This document shows positions 31,496 through 40,453 of a stretch of 64,000 nt of DNA, one piece after another (position 1 is the first letter of the stretch; every line of letters starts with the position of its first letter). Source of the DNA: Streptomyces durocortorensis (lineage in GTDB: Bacteria > Actinomycetota > Actinomycetes > Streptomycetales > Streptomycetaceae). The stretch spans positions 3,472,001 to 3,536,000 of the forward strand of contig NZ_CP134500.1 of the NCBI RefSeq assembly GCF_031760065.1, given 5' to 3'. The notes below the pieces were generated by a model, which saw only the letters and a program-made list of their open reading frames with translations, ran no database searches and was not told where the DNA came from. Made by a program: the position numbers and the translations under genes.

Positions 31496-32479
31496 ATGTG
31501 CACGAAAGCGGACAAACTGAATAATGTCCAGGCGTCTGAGATCTGCGAGAGGGGGCTGGAGTTCTACGCGCGATTTTTGAAAGGTCACTCAATAAATCAG
31601 GAATGCCCCGAGTGCCTGACGCGCCTGGGACTTCTGCGGCGCACCGAGGACGGCCGACTGGTCGCCATTCCGCCGGGGCTGGCCGCCGGCAGCCTGGTGC
31701 GGCCGATGGAAGCGGCCATCGACCGGCAGCAGCACGCGCTCGACGCCGTACGCACATCGATCCAGCGTGCCGAGCAGGTCTACCGCGACACCTACCGCGA
31801 GGACGGGGTCCAGGCCGCCCGTGTGATCAGCGGCGCGGACATCATCAGCACCACGCTCGCCTCGGCCGTGGAGTCCTGCCAGGAGGAACTGCTCACCGCC
31901 CAGCCCGGTGGCGGCAGACCGCAGGAACTGCTGGCGAAAGCGCTCGACACCGATCTTCCGGCGCTCGCCCGCGGGGTGCGGCAGCGCACGATCTATCAGC
32001 ACACCGTGCGCACCCACAGCCCCACTCTGTTTTACGTCGAGCAGATATCGGCCGCAGGGGCGGAAGTACGGACACTGGACGAGGTGTTCGACCGGATCAT
32101 CGTGTGCGACCAGCGAATTGCCTTCGTGCCCGACCCGGGAGAACAGCGGAGCCAGACCGCCCTGGCCATAGAGCATCCGGGACTGATCCGCTATCTCGTC
32201 GGCATGTTCGAGCACGCCTGGGAACGCGCCACCCCGCTCCAGTACTCCCCCGGCGCGCACCGACCGCCGCTGCTCGCCGACGAAACACGCAGGTCCGTCC
32301 TTCAGCTCATGGTCAACGGCTATACCGACGAGGCCATCGCCGGGCGGCTCGGCATGAGCGTCCGCACCGTGGCCACCCATGTGCGCAAGGCGTCGGAGAT
32401 CTTCAACAGCCGCAGCCGCGCCCAGCTCGCCTATCTCATCGCCAAAGCCGGAGTTCTCGACGAGGGTATCGATCCATGA
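31496..32479 (+). CDS. LuxR-type transcriptional regulator with sensor region
   Basis: I choose ATG 31496 because GAAGGA lies seven bases upstream; ATG 31460 (AGGGGA, ten bases) is an alternative. The 327-residue protein has a helical N-terminal part resembling a winged helix (INQECPECLTRLGLLRR), a coiled coil (about 75-110), a PLD/TrmB-like ligand region (about 120-250) and a C-terminal LuxR helix-turn-helix (about 265-325; LQLMVNGYTDEAIAGRLGMSVRTVATHVRK). No receiver or acyl-homoserine-lactone domain is evident. It is likely the pathway-specific regulator of both divergent units, perhaps responding to the adjacent peptide. Confidence 0.85.
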   Translation: MCTKADKLNNVQASEICERGLEFYARFLKGHSINQECPECLTRLGLLRRTEDGRLVAIPPGLAAGSLVRPMEAAIDRQQHALDAVRTSIQRAEQVYRDTYREDGVQAARVISGADIISTTLASAVESCQEELLTAQPGGGRPQELLAKALDTDLPALARGVRQRTIYQHTVRTHSPTLFYVEQISAAGAEVRTLDEVFDRIIVCDQRIAFVPDPGEQRSQTALAIEHPGLIRYLVGMFEHAWERATPLQYSPGAHRPPLLADETRRSVLQLMVNGYTDEAIAGRLGMSVRTVATHVRKASEIFNSRSRAQLAYLIAKAGVLDEGIDP

Positions 32480-32501
32480 AATCCCCGTCGGAGCCTGACT
32501 G

Positions 32502-32531
32502 TTGACACCCCTGAGAAGCTGCTCCTAGGGT
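32502..32531 (+). promoter_or_regulatory. Promoter TTGACA-18-TAGGGT
   Basis: TTGACA at 32502-32507 and TAGGGT at 32526-32531, 18 bases apart, match the principal-sigma (HrdB) consensus. It lies 53 bases before the radical SAM gene and would drive the rightward biosynthetic operon separately from the regulator gene. Confidence 0.75.
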
Positions 32532-32583
32532 CGGGAGCAAGGTCATCGAATAGGCGGCTGAACAGCCATATTTGGGGGGTTCC

Positions 32584-33789
32584 GTGAATAGCTTTGGTGA
32601 TTCTCAGGACAGTGCTGCGAAAGTTTCGGAAGATCCGGTTCCGCTGCTCCCCGTCAGCCTCGATCAGGCCCATTCCCCCCAGAAGGTCATGGCCCACGGC
32701 GACCTGCTGAGGCGGTTCGTGGCGGGCGACGAGTTCAAACCGATCCATATGCGGATCGGGATCATGGGCGCCTGCAACATGCGGTGCAACTTCTGCAACT
32801 TCCACTCCCCCAACGAGGAGCAGTTCTACGACCTGTTCTCGTTCAAGGACTCCATCAAGACCGACAAGGCCGTCACCCTGATGCGGGAGTTCGCGGCCAA
32901 CGACGGCCGCGCCGTGACCTTCTGCGGCAGCGGCGAGTGCACCATCCACCCCGGGTACGCGCAGATCAGCCGGGCCGCGAACGAGGCCGGGCTGCGCATC
33001 GGGCTGATCACCAACGGCTCCCGGCTCGGCCGCCCGGCCATCGCCGAGGCCGTCGCGGACACCCACACCTGGGTGCGCATCGGGCTGAACGCCGGGACCG
33101 AGGCCACGTTCAACGAGATCACCCGGGACCGTGAGCAGACCTTCGCGTCCTTCATCGGTGCCGTGGGACGGCTGCGCGAGACCGCGGTGGCGCCGGACTT
33201 CCGGATCGGCTTCAACTTCGTCATCACGCAGGCGAACCACCGGGAGATCCTCGACGCCGCCCGCATCGGCCTGGCGTCCGGGGCCCACTACGTCCGCTTC
33301 GAGCCGGAGTTCTACAGCGCCCTCGGCCACGAGACCATCGAGGCGGTCATGCCGGAGATCACCGAGGCCCTCCGGGAGGCCGCGGAGCTGTCCACCGACG
33401 ACTACGAGGTCTCCGTACCCAAGCTCGACCGGGGTCCGATGGACCAGGTCGAGGATGTCGAAGGCGACTTCGAGCGGTGCCACTACAGCCGGTTCGTGAC
33501 GGCGGTCGGCGCCGACGGAAACCTCTACCCGTGCCCGCAGGTCCACCTCAACAGCCGCTATCTGATCGGCAACGTGCTGGACCAGGGTTACGCGGAAGTG
33601 CTGGAGGGCGGCCCGCGCGCCGAGTGGGAGGCTGCCAACCCCCGCCGTACGGACCTGTGCAAGTCGTGCTTCTACCGGCCGCAGAACGAGCTGCTGGAGC
33701 ATCTGCACCGCGGTCAGATCCAGCTGGACCGGGCGCTGGACTCCTACGCCGTGGAAGTCCCCAGCACCCTGCACGCCGACTTCATCTGA
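32584..33789 (+). CDS. Radical SAM enzyme with SPASM-type C-terminus
   Basis: GTG at 32584 after a G-rich ribosome site. The 401-residue enzyme has the [4Fe-4S] motif ACNMRCNFCNF (C64, C68, C71), the SAM-binding strand FCGSGECTIHP in place of GGEP, and NGSRLGR. The C-terminal part has the SPASM/twitch pattern: CHYSRFVTAVGADGNLYPCP then DLCKSCFYRPQN, supplying auxiliary-cluster cysteines. SPASM proteins oxidise alcohols (BtrN), crosslink peptides or mature enzymes. Next to sugar-modifying genes a sugar/aminocyclitol role is plausible; a role on the small peptide cannot be excluded. Confidence 0.9.
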   Translation: MNSFGDSQDSAAKVSEDPVPLLPVSLDQAHSPQKVMAHGDLLRRFVAGDEFKPIHMRIGIMGACNMRCNFCNFHSPNEEQFYDLFSFKDSIKTDKAVTLMREFAANDGRAVTFCGSGECTIHPGYAQISRAANEAGLRIGLITNGSRLGRPAIAEAVADTHTWVRIGLNAGTEATFNEITRDREQTFASFIGAVGRLRETAVAPDFRIGFNFVITQANHREILDAARIGLASGAHYVRFEPEFYSALGHETIEAVMPEITEALREAAELSTDDYEVSVPKLDRGPMDQVEDVEGDFERCHYSRFVTAVGADGNLYPCPQVHLNSRYLIGNVLDQGYAEVLEGGPRAEWEAANPRRTDLCKSCFYRPQNELLEHLHRGQIQLDRALDSYAVEVPSTLHADFI

Positions 33790-33877
33790 CCCGACGTCAC
33801 AGGGCCGGGCCGACCGCCCAGCCCCTGGTGTCCAGGGCCTTCCGCTCCCCTCTCACGAAACCGGTCCCACCATCACC

Positions 33878-35962
33878 ATGCAGATCAGCTCCCTGCGCCG
33901 GCTCCTCGACACCGGGCCCACCGGTCACCCCGCCCCGCTCCGCTCCCGGGTCGAGCGCCTGGCCCGGGTCGAGGACGCCCACCGCGACGTCCGCGTCACC
34001 GCCTCCACCGTCACCGTGTCGAACGGGCTGCGGCGCGAGCGGATGACCCTCGGCTCCCCGGCACGCGGCGAGTTCCCCGCCGTCCTGCTCTCCCCCGAGG
34101 ACGAGGAAACCGCCCCTCGCCCGGGCATCCTCGTCCTCGGCGGGAAGAACGCCCGGCTGGACCACCTCACCGGCGAGACACCCCCCGACCACCCCGACCG
34201 CAACGTGGCCGAACGGCTGGCCCGGGCCGGGTTCACCACCCTGACCTTCGCGTACGGCATCGGCGGCGGGCTCGACCCTGAGCGGCTCACGGGCCGCGAC
34301 GAAGGGGCCCTGCTCGCCCACGCCTTCGCACTCACCGGCCGCTCGCTGCTCGGCGCCCTCGTCGGCGACGCGCTCGGAGCCCTCGACGTACTGCGCAGCC
34401 ACCCGCTGGCCGACGCGGACCGCACCGGGCTGTTCGGCCACAGCCTGGGCGCGGCCGTCGCCCTGCACACCGCGCTGCTGAGCGACCGGCCCCTCCCCGT
34501 CTGCGCGGCGAGCCACCTCGGCACCTATCCGGCACTGTACGGGCGGCTGTTCACCGGATTCGAGGGGGCGGCCCTGCCCGGCATCCTCGAACACGCCGAC
34601 CTCCCCGACCTCTATACGGCCCTGGCCCCCGCGCCCCTCCAGCTCCAGTACGGCACAGCGGACCCCTATCTGGAGACGGCCGACACCCGCGCCGCCGCCG
34701 ATACGGTCCGCCTGGGCTACGAGACGGCGGGCGCCCCGAAGCCCGACATCCTCGAACTCCCCATGGGGCACGGCACGCACGCGGGCCACGCGGCGGAGTT
34801 CTTCGCCCGGGAACTGGCCGACGCCCCGGCGCACCCGGCCCCCGTGCCCGCCCAGCGCATCCGCTTCGACGTCACCGACCGGCGCACCGTGCTGGAGCAC
34901 GTCGACGGGGCACTGGCCTCCGGCGTCCTCACCCAGGGCCCGCTGGTCGCCCGCTTCGAGGAGCTGAGCCGTACGTGGACCGGCACCCCGGGCGTCGCCG
35001 TCGCCTCCGGCTCGGCCGCCCTGGAGATCGCCCTGCGGACCATCGGCGTGGCGGGCCGCACGGTCCTCGTCCCCGTCAACACGTTCTTCGCGACCGCGGC
35101 CGCGGCCGTGCGCGCCGGGGCCCGCGCCCGCTTCGTCGACATGGAACCCGACGGACTCGGCATGGACCCGGACGCCCTGCGCACCGCACTGGAGCGGTAT
35201 CCGGACACGGCGGCCGTGGTGCCCGTCCACATCGGCGGGATCGTCTCCCCGGCCGTCGACGGGGTCCTCGCCGCGTGCGCGGAGCGCGGCATCCCCGTAC
35301 TGGAGGACGCGGCGCACGCCTTCGGCAGCACTCTGGGCGACCGCCCGGCGGGCAGCCTCGGCCGGTTCGGCGCGTTCTCGTTCTTCCCCACCAAGGTCGC
35401 CATCAGCGGTGAGGGCGGGCTGCTCACCTCCGCCGCGCCGGAGGACCGGGAGGACGTACGGCGCTGGCGCGACCACGGCAAGAGCGCCCAGGGCTCCACC
35501 CTGCACGACCGGCCGGGCAGCAACTGGCGGCTCAGCGAACTGCACGCCGCCGTCGGCACCGTGGATCTGGAGCGCTTCGCCGGGACCCTGGCCCGGCGGC
35601 GGTCGCTCGCCGCCCACTACGACACCCTGCTCGACGGCGTCAGCTCCCTGCGGGCGCACGCGGTGCCCGGGGACTCCCGGAGCAACTACTACAAGTACCT
35701 GGTGTACCCGGACAGTTCCGTGGACCGCGACGCGCTGAAGCAGCGGCTGCGGGAACGGCACGGCATCCAGCTCGCGGGCGAGGTCTACGACCGTCTCCTG
35801 TGCGACCACCCGCATTTCCGCGACGACGGAACGGACCCGGAGGAGACCTTCGCGCGCGGCCGGTGGTTCGCCCGCCACCACATCGCGCTGCCGCTGTACC
35901 CCTCTCTCACCCACGCCGAACAGATACGGGTGGTCTCGGCGCTCCGCAGCGAGCTGCCGTGA
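33878..35962 (+). CDS. Alpha/beta-hydrolase - DegT aminotransferase fusion
   Basis: The 694-residue protein joins two enzymes. Residues 1-315 form an alpha/beta hydrolase: nucleophile Ser189 in GHSLGA, acid Asp262 in GTADPY, and His at 298-304 (MGHGTHAGHA). Residues 325-694 form a DegT/DnrJ/EryC1 PLP aminotransferase: VASGSAALEIAL, Asp477 in EDAAHAFG and PLP Lys506 in SFFPTKVAISGEGG. A Pro/Ala linker joins them. DegT enzymes aminate ketosugars or cyclitols; the hydrolase may remove an ester or amide. I know of no such fusion in characterised pathways. Confidence 0.9.
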   Translation: MQISSLRRLLDTGPTGHPAPLRSRVERLARVEDAHRDVRVTASTVTVSNGLRRERMTLGSPARGEFPAVLLSPEDEETAPRPGILVLGGKNARLDHLTGETPPDHPDRNVAERLARAGFTTLTFAYGIGGGLDPERLTGRDEGALLAHAFALTGRSLLGALVGDALGALDVLRSHPLADADRTGLFGHSLGAAVALHTALLSDRPLPVCAASHLGTYPALYGRLFTGFEGAALPGILEHADLPDLYTALAPAPLQLQYGTADPYLETADTRAAADTVRLGYETAGAPKPDILELPMGHGTHAGHAAEFFARELADAPAHPAPVPAQRIRFDVTDRRTVLEHVDGALASGVLTQGPLVARFEELSRTWTGTPGVAVASGSAALEIALRTIGVAGRTVLVPVNTFFATAAAAVRAGARARFVDMEPDGLGMDPDALRTALERYPDTAAVVPVHIGGIVSPAVDGVLAACAERGIPVLEDAAHAFGSTLGDRPAGSLGRFGAFSFFPTKVAISGEGGLLTSAAPEDREDVRRWRDHGKSAQGSTLHDRPGSNWRLSELHAAVGTVDLERFAGTLARRRSLAAHYDTLLDGVSSLRAHAVPGDSRSNYYKYLVYPDSSVDRDALKQRLRERHGIQLAGEVYDRLLCDHPHFRDDGTDPEETFARGRWFARHHIALPLYPSLTHAEQIRVVSALRSELP

Positions 35963-37176
35963 GCCGCCTCCTCCACGCCTTCCGCCGCGGCCACTGGCAT
36001 CCGTCCCTCGACACCGCGCCGCTCCCCGGGCCCACGGGGACGCACCTCGCCCTCGTCCCGGAGATCGTGGCCGCCGCCGACCGCCGCCGCTGGGACACCG
36101 TCGCCCCCGGCCTGCCGCCCGCACCGACGGGCCGACGCCGACTGCTGCTGCGCGCACTGGAGCTGTTCGAGCACGGAACCCTCGACATCGGGGGGCTCGG
36201 GCCGCAGAGCGGCGAGGACTTCAGGGACGCCCTGTGGGAGACGGCCGGGATACCCGGCCCGCTGGCCGAGCGCTGGTGCGGGATGCTCCGTTCGACCCTG
36301 ACGGAACGCCCCGAACCGTCGCCGGACACCGCCCTGGCCCTCGTCTCGCTGCCCGGCAACACCTTCACCTGCCTGGAAGCGGTCCTCGAACAGCTCGAAC
36401 GCTCGGCGGCCGTATGGGTGCGCCCCAGCCGACGCGAACCGCTCTCCGCCGCCCGGCTGTTCGCCGCCCTGCTGGCGGTGGGCTGGCCGCCGGAGCGGAT
36501 CTCCCTCTACCCGACGGCGCAGGGCGCGCTGCGCGGCCTGATCCGGCTCACCGACCGGCACGTGGTCTTCGGCGGCTCCTCGCTCGCCGCTTCCGTCCGG
36601 GCCTCGGCCGGTCTCACCCTGCACGGCCCCGGCCGGGGCTGTGCGCTGGTGCCCGAGGACCTGGGGACCGAAGCGGCGGTCGACTGGCTGCTGCCGCTGG
36701 TCGCCGCCGACTCCGGGCGGTTCTGCAGCAACGTGCGTACGGTCGTCACCGCGGGCCCGGCCGAACCGCTGGCCCACGCCCTGGCGGCCCGACTCGACGC
36801 GATGTGCCCGGAACTTCCGGGCGGGACATGGCCGTTGACCGCGTTCCGGGAGCCGGGGGCGGCCGCCCGGGCGGCCCGCTCCGTGCCGGACCTGATGCGG
36901 CCGGGCGACCGGCTGCTCACCCGCAGGCCGCCGGTCGTGGAGACCGCGGAGGGCGATGCGTACGTCACCGCGCATCTGGTGCTGGTCGACGGAGGACCGC
37001 ACGAGCCGCACGGCCGGCACGGCCCGCCCGATCACCCGCTGCTCGGCCACGAGGTCCCGTTCCCGTTCGCCGCCGTCGTCCGGGCCACCGGACCGGCCGC
37101 CGAGGCGATCGCCGCCAGGTCGCTGTTCGTGTACCGCCCGCTGCCCGCAGCGGCAGCCCGGAGGGGAACCCCATGA
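35959..37176 (+). CDS. Aldehyde dehydrogenase/LuxC-like acyl reductase
   Basis: GTG at 35959 overlaps the previous stop (GTGA). The 405-residue protein is a divergent member of the aldehyde dehydrogenase superfamily: catalytic Cys256 in SGRFCSNVRTVV (matching the SGQxCxxxxR consensus), a nucleotide-binding part with WVRPSRREPLSAARL and HVVFGGSSLAASV. Its length and lack of the usual N-terminal ALDH region point to the LuxC/acyl-CoA reductase branch. The gene is followed by a LuxE-like activating enzyme, so the pair probably reduces a carboxylate to an aldehyde for amination. Confidence 0.82.
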   Translation: MSRLLHAFRRGHWHPSLDTAPLPGPTGTHLALVPEIVAAADRRRWDTVAPGLPPAPTGRRRLLLRALELFEHGTLDIGGLGPQSGEDFRDALWETAGIPGPLAERWCGMLRSTLTERPEPSPDTALALVSLPGNTFTCLEAVLEQLERSAAVWVRPSRREPLSAARLFAALLAVGWPPERISLYPTAQGALRGLIRLTDRHVVFGGSSLAASVRASAGLTLHGPGRGCALVPEDLGTEAAVDWLLPLVAADSGRFCSNVRTVVTAGPAEPLAHALAARLDAMCPELPGGTWPLTAFREPGAAARAARSVPDLMRPGDRLLTRRPPVVETAEGDAYVTAHLVLVDGGPHEPHGRHGPPDHPLLGHEVPFPFAAVVRATGPAAEAIAARSLFVYRPLPAAAARRGTP

Positions 37177-38309
37177 CGACCGTCCCGAACACCCTGACCG
37201 GGCCCGCCGCGGCCTACCCGGCGATGCGCGAACGCGTCCCGGAACTCACCGTGGACCTCGACGCCTGGACGCGCCGCATGATGCGGTGGCACTTCTCGCC
37301 GGAGACGGGCTCCCCGTTCTGGGTCTCCCGCCGCGACTCCCTCGGCTTCGACCCCGAGAAGGACGTCGACGGCTTCGCGGCACTGGAGCTCTTCGGCCTC
37401 TTCGACAAGGCCTCACTCCGCGCCGCCCGCGCCCGGGACCTCAGGCCGCGCGGCTACCGCGACCGGCCCTTCCGGATCTTCGAGACCGGCGGCACGACCG
37501 GCACCCCCTGCCGGATCGTCAACGTCACCCGGCTCGGTTACGACGTGGAGATCTACCGGCTCATGCTGGAGGCCCGCGGCCTCGTCGGCGGCGACGTCCT
37601 CGCGATGACCCCGATGGGACCGCACGCCTACGGGCACTTCGTGGAGGGTCTCGCGGACTCCTGGAACGGGGCGGTGCACGCCATCGACTTCGACCCGCGC
37701 TGGGTGAAGGCCGCACTGCGGTCGGGCGGCGAGGCGGACACGTACACCGACCATCTGGTCGCCCAGACGCTGCCGCTGCTCACCGCCGAGCGGCCCGCGC
37801 TCCTCTTCACCACCCCCCGGCTGCTCGTCGAGCTGGCCATGCGGCTGCCCGAGCCCCTGCACACGTACGGGGTCCGCGCCGTCTGCACCGGCGGAACGTC
37901 CTGCACCCCGGCCGAGGCGCAGTTCCTGCGCGAGGAGCACCTCGTGGGCGTGCAGTGGATCGACACCTACGGCAACACGCTCGTCGGCCACGCCCTCCAG
38001 GCCGACGCGGTGCCGGGCGGTCCCCTCCTGCCGCCCGGCAGCACGCACTCGTACCATCTGCCGCCGCCCTTCGCGGTGCTGACCGTCGTCGACCCGGGCG
38101 ACCCGTGGCGGGAACTGCCCGTCGGGGAGCGCGGCCGGGTGCGGGTCACCACGCTCCTGGAGGACCTGTTCATCCCCAACCTGCTGGAGCGGGACAGCGC
38201 CGTCCGGACGGGGCCGCACCCCTGGTTCCCCTGGGACGGGGTGGCGGCGGTGCGCCCGTTCGAGCAGGACGAGGGCGGCGAGGAGGAAGCCGTGGAGGGC
38301 GTGTACTGA
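37173..38309 (+). CDS. LuxE/phenylacetate-CoA-ligase-like acyl-activating enzyme
   Basis: ATG at 37173 with GGAGGGG upstream and a 4-base overlap with the reductase gene. The 378-residue protein belongs to the ANL superfamily, short form: P-loop TGGTTGTPCR (104-113), MTPMGPHAYGHF, VCTGGTSCTPAEAQFL, and WIDTYGNTLVGHAL as A5-like motif. It is shorter than a CoA ligase with a full C-terminal domain, like LuxE acyl-protein synthetase or small phenylacetate-CoA-ligase relatives. It would adenylate a carboxylic acid and hand it to the LuxC-like partner. The acid is unknown. Confidence 0.85.
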   Translation: MTTVPNTLTGPAAAYPAMRERVPELTVDLDAWTRRMMRWHFSPETGSPFWVSRRDSLGFDPEKDVDGFAALELFGLFDKASLRAARARDLRPRGYRDRPFRIFETGGTTGTPCRIVNVTRLGYDVEIYRLMLEARGLVGGDVLAMTPMGPHAYGHFVEGLADSWNGAVHAIDFDPRWVKAALRSGGEADTYTDHLVAQTLPLLTAERPALLFTTPRLLVELAMRLPEPLHTYGVRAVCTGGTSCTPAEAQFLREEHLVGVQWIDTYGNTLVGHALQADAVPGGPLLPPGSTHSYHLPPPFAVLTVVDPGDPWRELPVGERGRVRVTTLLEDLFIPNLLERDSAVRTGPHPWFPWDGVAAVRPFEQDEGGEEEAVEGVY

Positions 38310-38372
38310 CCGGCCCTCCCCCGCCGCCACGGTCTGGACCCCCGCCCGCTCGCCCGTGCCGAAGGACACCCC

Positions 38373-39242
38373 ATGCCGGAATCGACGCTGTACTCCAACG
38401 GCGTACCCATCCGCTTCTCGCCGGACCTGTTCGGGCCCCTGCGGTCCGGTGCGGGCCTGCCCGACGACCCGGCCGCGCTGCGCGAGCGCCTGCGCACCGA
38501 CGGGTATCTGTACCTGCCGGGCGTACTGGACCGGGACAAGGTGCTGCGCCTGCGCGGCGCCTACTTCTCGCTCTTCCCGGACGGCTACCTGGCCGAGGGG
38601 ACCGACGCCGAGGACGGGCTGTTCTCCGGCAGCGTGCCGGAGAGCCTCCCGGCGTACGGTGTCGCCGGGCATCCCGCCCACGCCTTCGTCCGGTCGGCCG
38701 CCTTCCAGGAGTTCGTGGCCGACCCGCTGCTCGCCGACCTCGCAAGCAAGCTGCTCGGCGGGGACGCCTGGATGCTGCCCCGGCAGATCCTGCGCCACTT
38801 CCACCGGGGCTCCCAGCTCGCCTCCCGGGCCCATGTGGACCTCGACTACATGAACGCCCTCTCCCCCGCGCCCCGGGTGCTCACCCTGTGGATACCCGTG
38901 GGCGACTGCCCGCCGAGCACCGGCTCGCTGGTCTACCTGGAGGGCTCCCACACCCTTGCGCCCGAGGAGTACGAACCCCTGCGCGAGAAGGGGGACCGCC
39001 CCGGCGACCGGCGGCCGATCTCCCACGACCTGGAGCTGACCGCCCGGCATCTGGGGCGGCGGTGGCTGTGGGCCGACTTCGCCGCCGGGGACCTCATGGT
39101 GCACGTCCCGCAGATCGTCCACGCGTCCCTGGACACCACCACCGACGCCATGCGTCTGTCCGCCGACGTCAGATTCGTCCGCTCGGACGACACACCCGAC
39201 CCGCGGTGGCTCGCCCCGTGGTCGGCCGACGACGGAGCATGA
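38373..39242 (+). CDS. PhyH-type Fe(II)/2-oxoglutarate dioxygenase
   Basis: The 289-residue product shows the PhyH fold: metal ligands His154 and Asp156 in AHVDLDY, distal His250 in VPQIVHASLD, and Arg261 in MRLSADVRF as the 2-oxoglutarate ligand. STGSLVYLEGSH is the typical strand between. Length fits single-domain enzymes that hydroxylate natural products. It is distinct from the oxygenase at 20.4-21.4 kb, so the two probably modify different positions. Four-base overlap with the next glycosyltransferase gene. Confidence 0.92.
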   Translation: MPESTLYSNGVPIRFSPDLFGPLRSGAGLPDDPAALRERLRTDGYLYLPGVLDRDKVLRLRGAYFSLFPDGYLAEGTDAEDGLFSGSVPESLPAYGVAGHPAHAFVRSAAFQEFVADPLLADLASKLLGGDAWMLPRQILRHFHRGSQLASRAHVDLDYMNALSPAPRVLTLWIPVGDCPPSTGSLVYLEGSHTLAPEEYEPLREKGDRPGDRRPISHDLELTARHLGRRWLWADFAAGDLMVHVPQIVHASLDTTTDAMRLSADVRFVRSDDTPDPRWLAPWSADDGA

Positions 39243-40453
39243 ACCCGACCCCAGCCGATCGGAGCACCCCCGTGTCCCACGCACCCGAGCCGACCGTTCC
39301 CCGGCTCGCCGCCCGCCTCACCGCCTACGCGGTCCTCGCCCACGACCCCGCCGTGCCGGGCATCGCCGCCGACTACTGGGCCAAGAGCGAGGAGCACTAC
39401 CGCACGGTGGACGCCGCGCTCGCTGCCCTCGTGGCCGCGTCCCCGGCCTCCGAGCGCGCCTACCGGGACGTCGTCACCGACCCCACGCACACCGCGCCCC
39501 AGCACGCCCTGCGCGAGTCCCTCGCCGGACTGCTGGAGGAACACCCCGTACAGCGGAACGAGTTGGCCGACGCCGTGACCGAGGCCGACCGGCATATCTG
39601 GATCGACTACCACCTCGGCGCGGAGTACACCTCCCAGGAGCCCCCCGCGGCCCCGGAGCCGCCAGAGCCCCGGCCGCGCTCCGAGCCCGCGACCGTGCAC
39701 GTGGTGATCCCCTTCCGGGACCGCTCCGGCGGGCTGCGGACCCGTAATCTGCTGGCCTGCCTGAAGGCCCTGGCCGACCAGGAGGGCGGGCCCGGACACC
39801 GGGTCACGGTGGTGGAGACCGACAGCGAGCCGCGCAGCCGCGAGGTGCTGGAAGGCGTCGTCGACCGCTATGTCTTCGCCCGCAAGGACGGTCTGTTCAA
39901 CAAGGCGTGGGCGGTCAACGTCGGAGTCGTCGAGGCGACCGGCGACGCCTCCTACGTCTGTGTCCTGGACGCGGACATCCTCGTCGACCGCCACTTCGTC
40001 GCCCGCAACACCGCCCGGCTGCGCGAGGGCGGCCACGGCACCCATCTGCCGTTCCGCTGGTCGCTCTCGCTCGACGGCCCGTCCACCCTGCACGCCATCG
40101 GGCTGCGCAACGGCCGGGGGGCCGCCGATGTGCCCGACGCCGTGCTGCGCGGTCTGCTGCTGCGGGAGCCGCCGGGCGGCTGTGTGTGGCTGCGCGCGGA
40201 CGTCTTCCACGCGGTGGGGGGCTTCGACGAGCGGTTCGAGGGGTGGGGCGGCGAGGACGACGACGTGGTCGCCCGGCTGGCCGCCGCCGCGCCCCTGACC
40301 CGCTACGACGACCCCCTGCTGCACCTGGACCACCCCCGGCCCGCGATGACCCGGGATGACGGGCTGCCCTTCAACGCCCATATCGAGCCCGTGAGCTGGA
40401 CGCGGGAGCGCGGCTACGGGGACCGGGAGAAGTTCACGGCGGCCACGGCCTGA
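39239..40453 (+). CDS. Glycosyltransferase (GT2/GT27-like with GT7C-type region)
   Basis: The ATG overlaps the oxygenase stop (ATGA). The 404-residue protein has a unique helical N-terminal domain (about 1-130) and a C-terminal GT-A domain: VHVVIPFRDRSGGLRTRN, metal motif VCVLDADILVD, and GGFDERFEGWGGEDDDVV, the GGFxxxxxxWGxED signature of polypeptide-GalNAc-transferase-like and galactosyltransferase (GT7C) folds. It attaches a sugar to the product or a carrier. The gene overlaps the convergent oxidoreductase gene by 20 bases. Confidence 0.88.
   Translation: MNPTPADRSTPVSHAPEPTVPRLAARLTAYAVLAHDPAVPGIAADYWAKSEEHYRTVDAALAALVAASPASERAYRDVVTDPTHTAPQHALRESLAGLLEEHPVQRNELADAVTEADRHIWIDYHLGAEYTSQEPPAAPEPPEPRPRSEPATVHVVIPFRDRSGGLRTRNLLACLKALADQEGGPGHRVTVVETDSEPRSREVLEGVVDRYVFARKDGLFNKAWAVNVGVVEATGDASYVCVLDADILVDRHFVARNTARLREGGHGTHLPFRWSLSLDGPSTLHAIGLRNGRGAADVPDAVLRGLLLREPPGGCVWLRADVFHAVGGFDERFEGWGGEDDDVVARLAAAAPLTRYDDPLLHLDHPRPAMTRDDGLPFNAHIEPVSWTRERGYGDREKFTAATA

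Noticed and set aside
33797..36157. 786-codon antisense frame under the fusion gene
   Set aside because: A composition artefact; the sense frame has two full catalytic motif sets.
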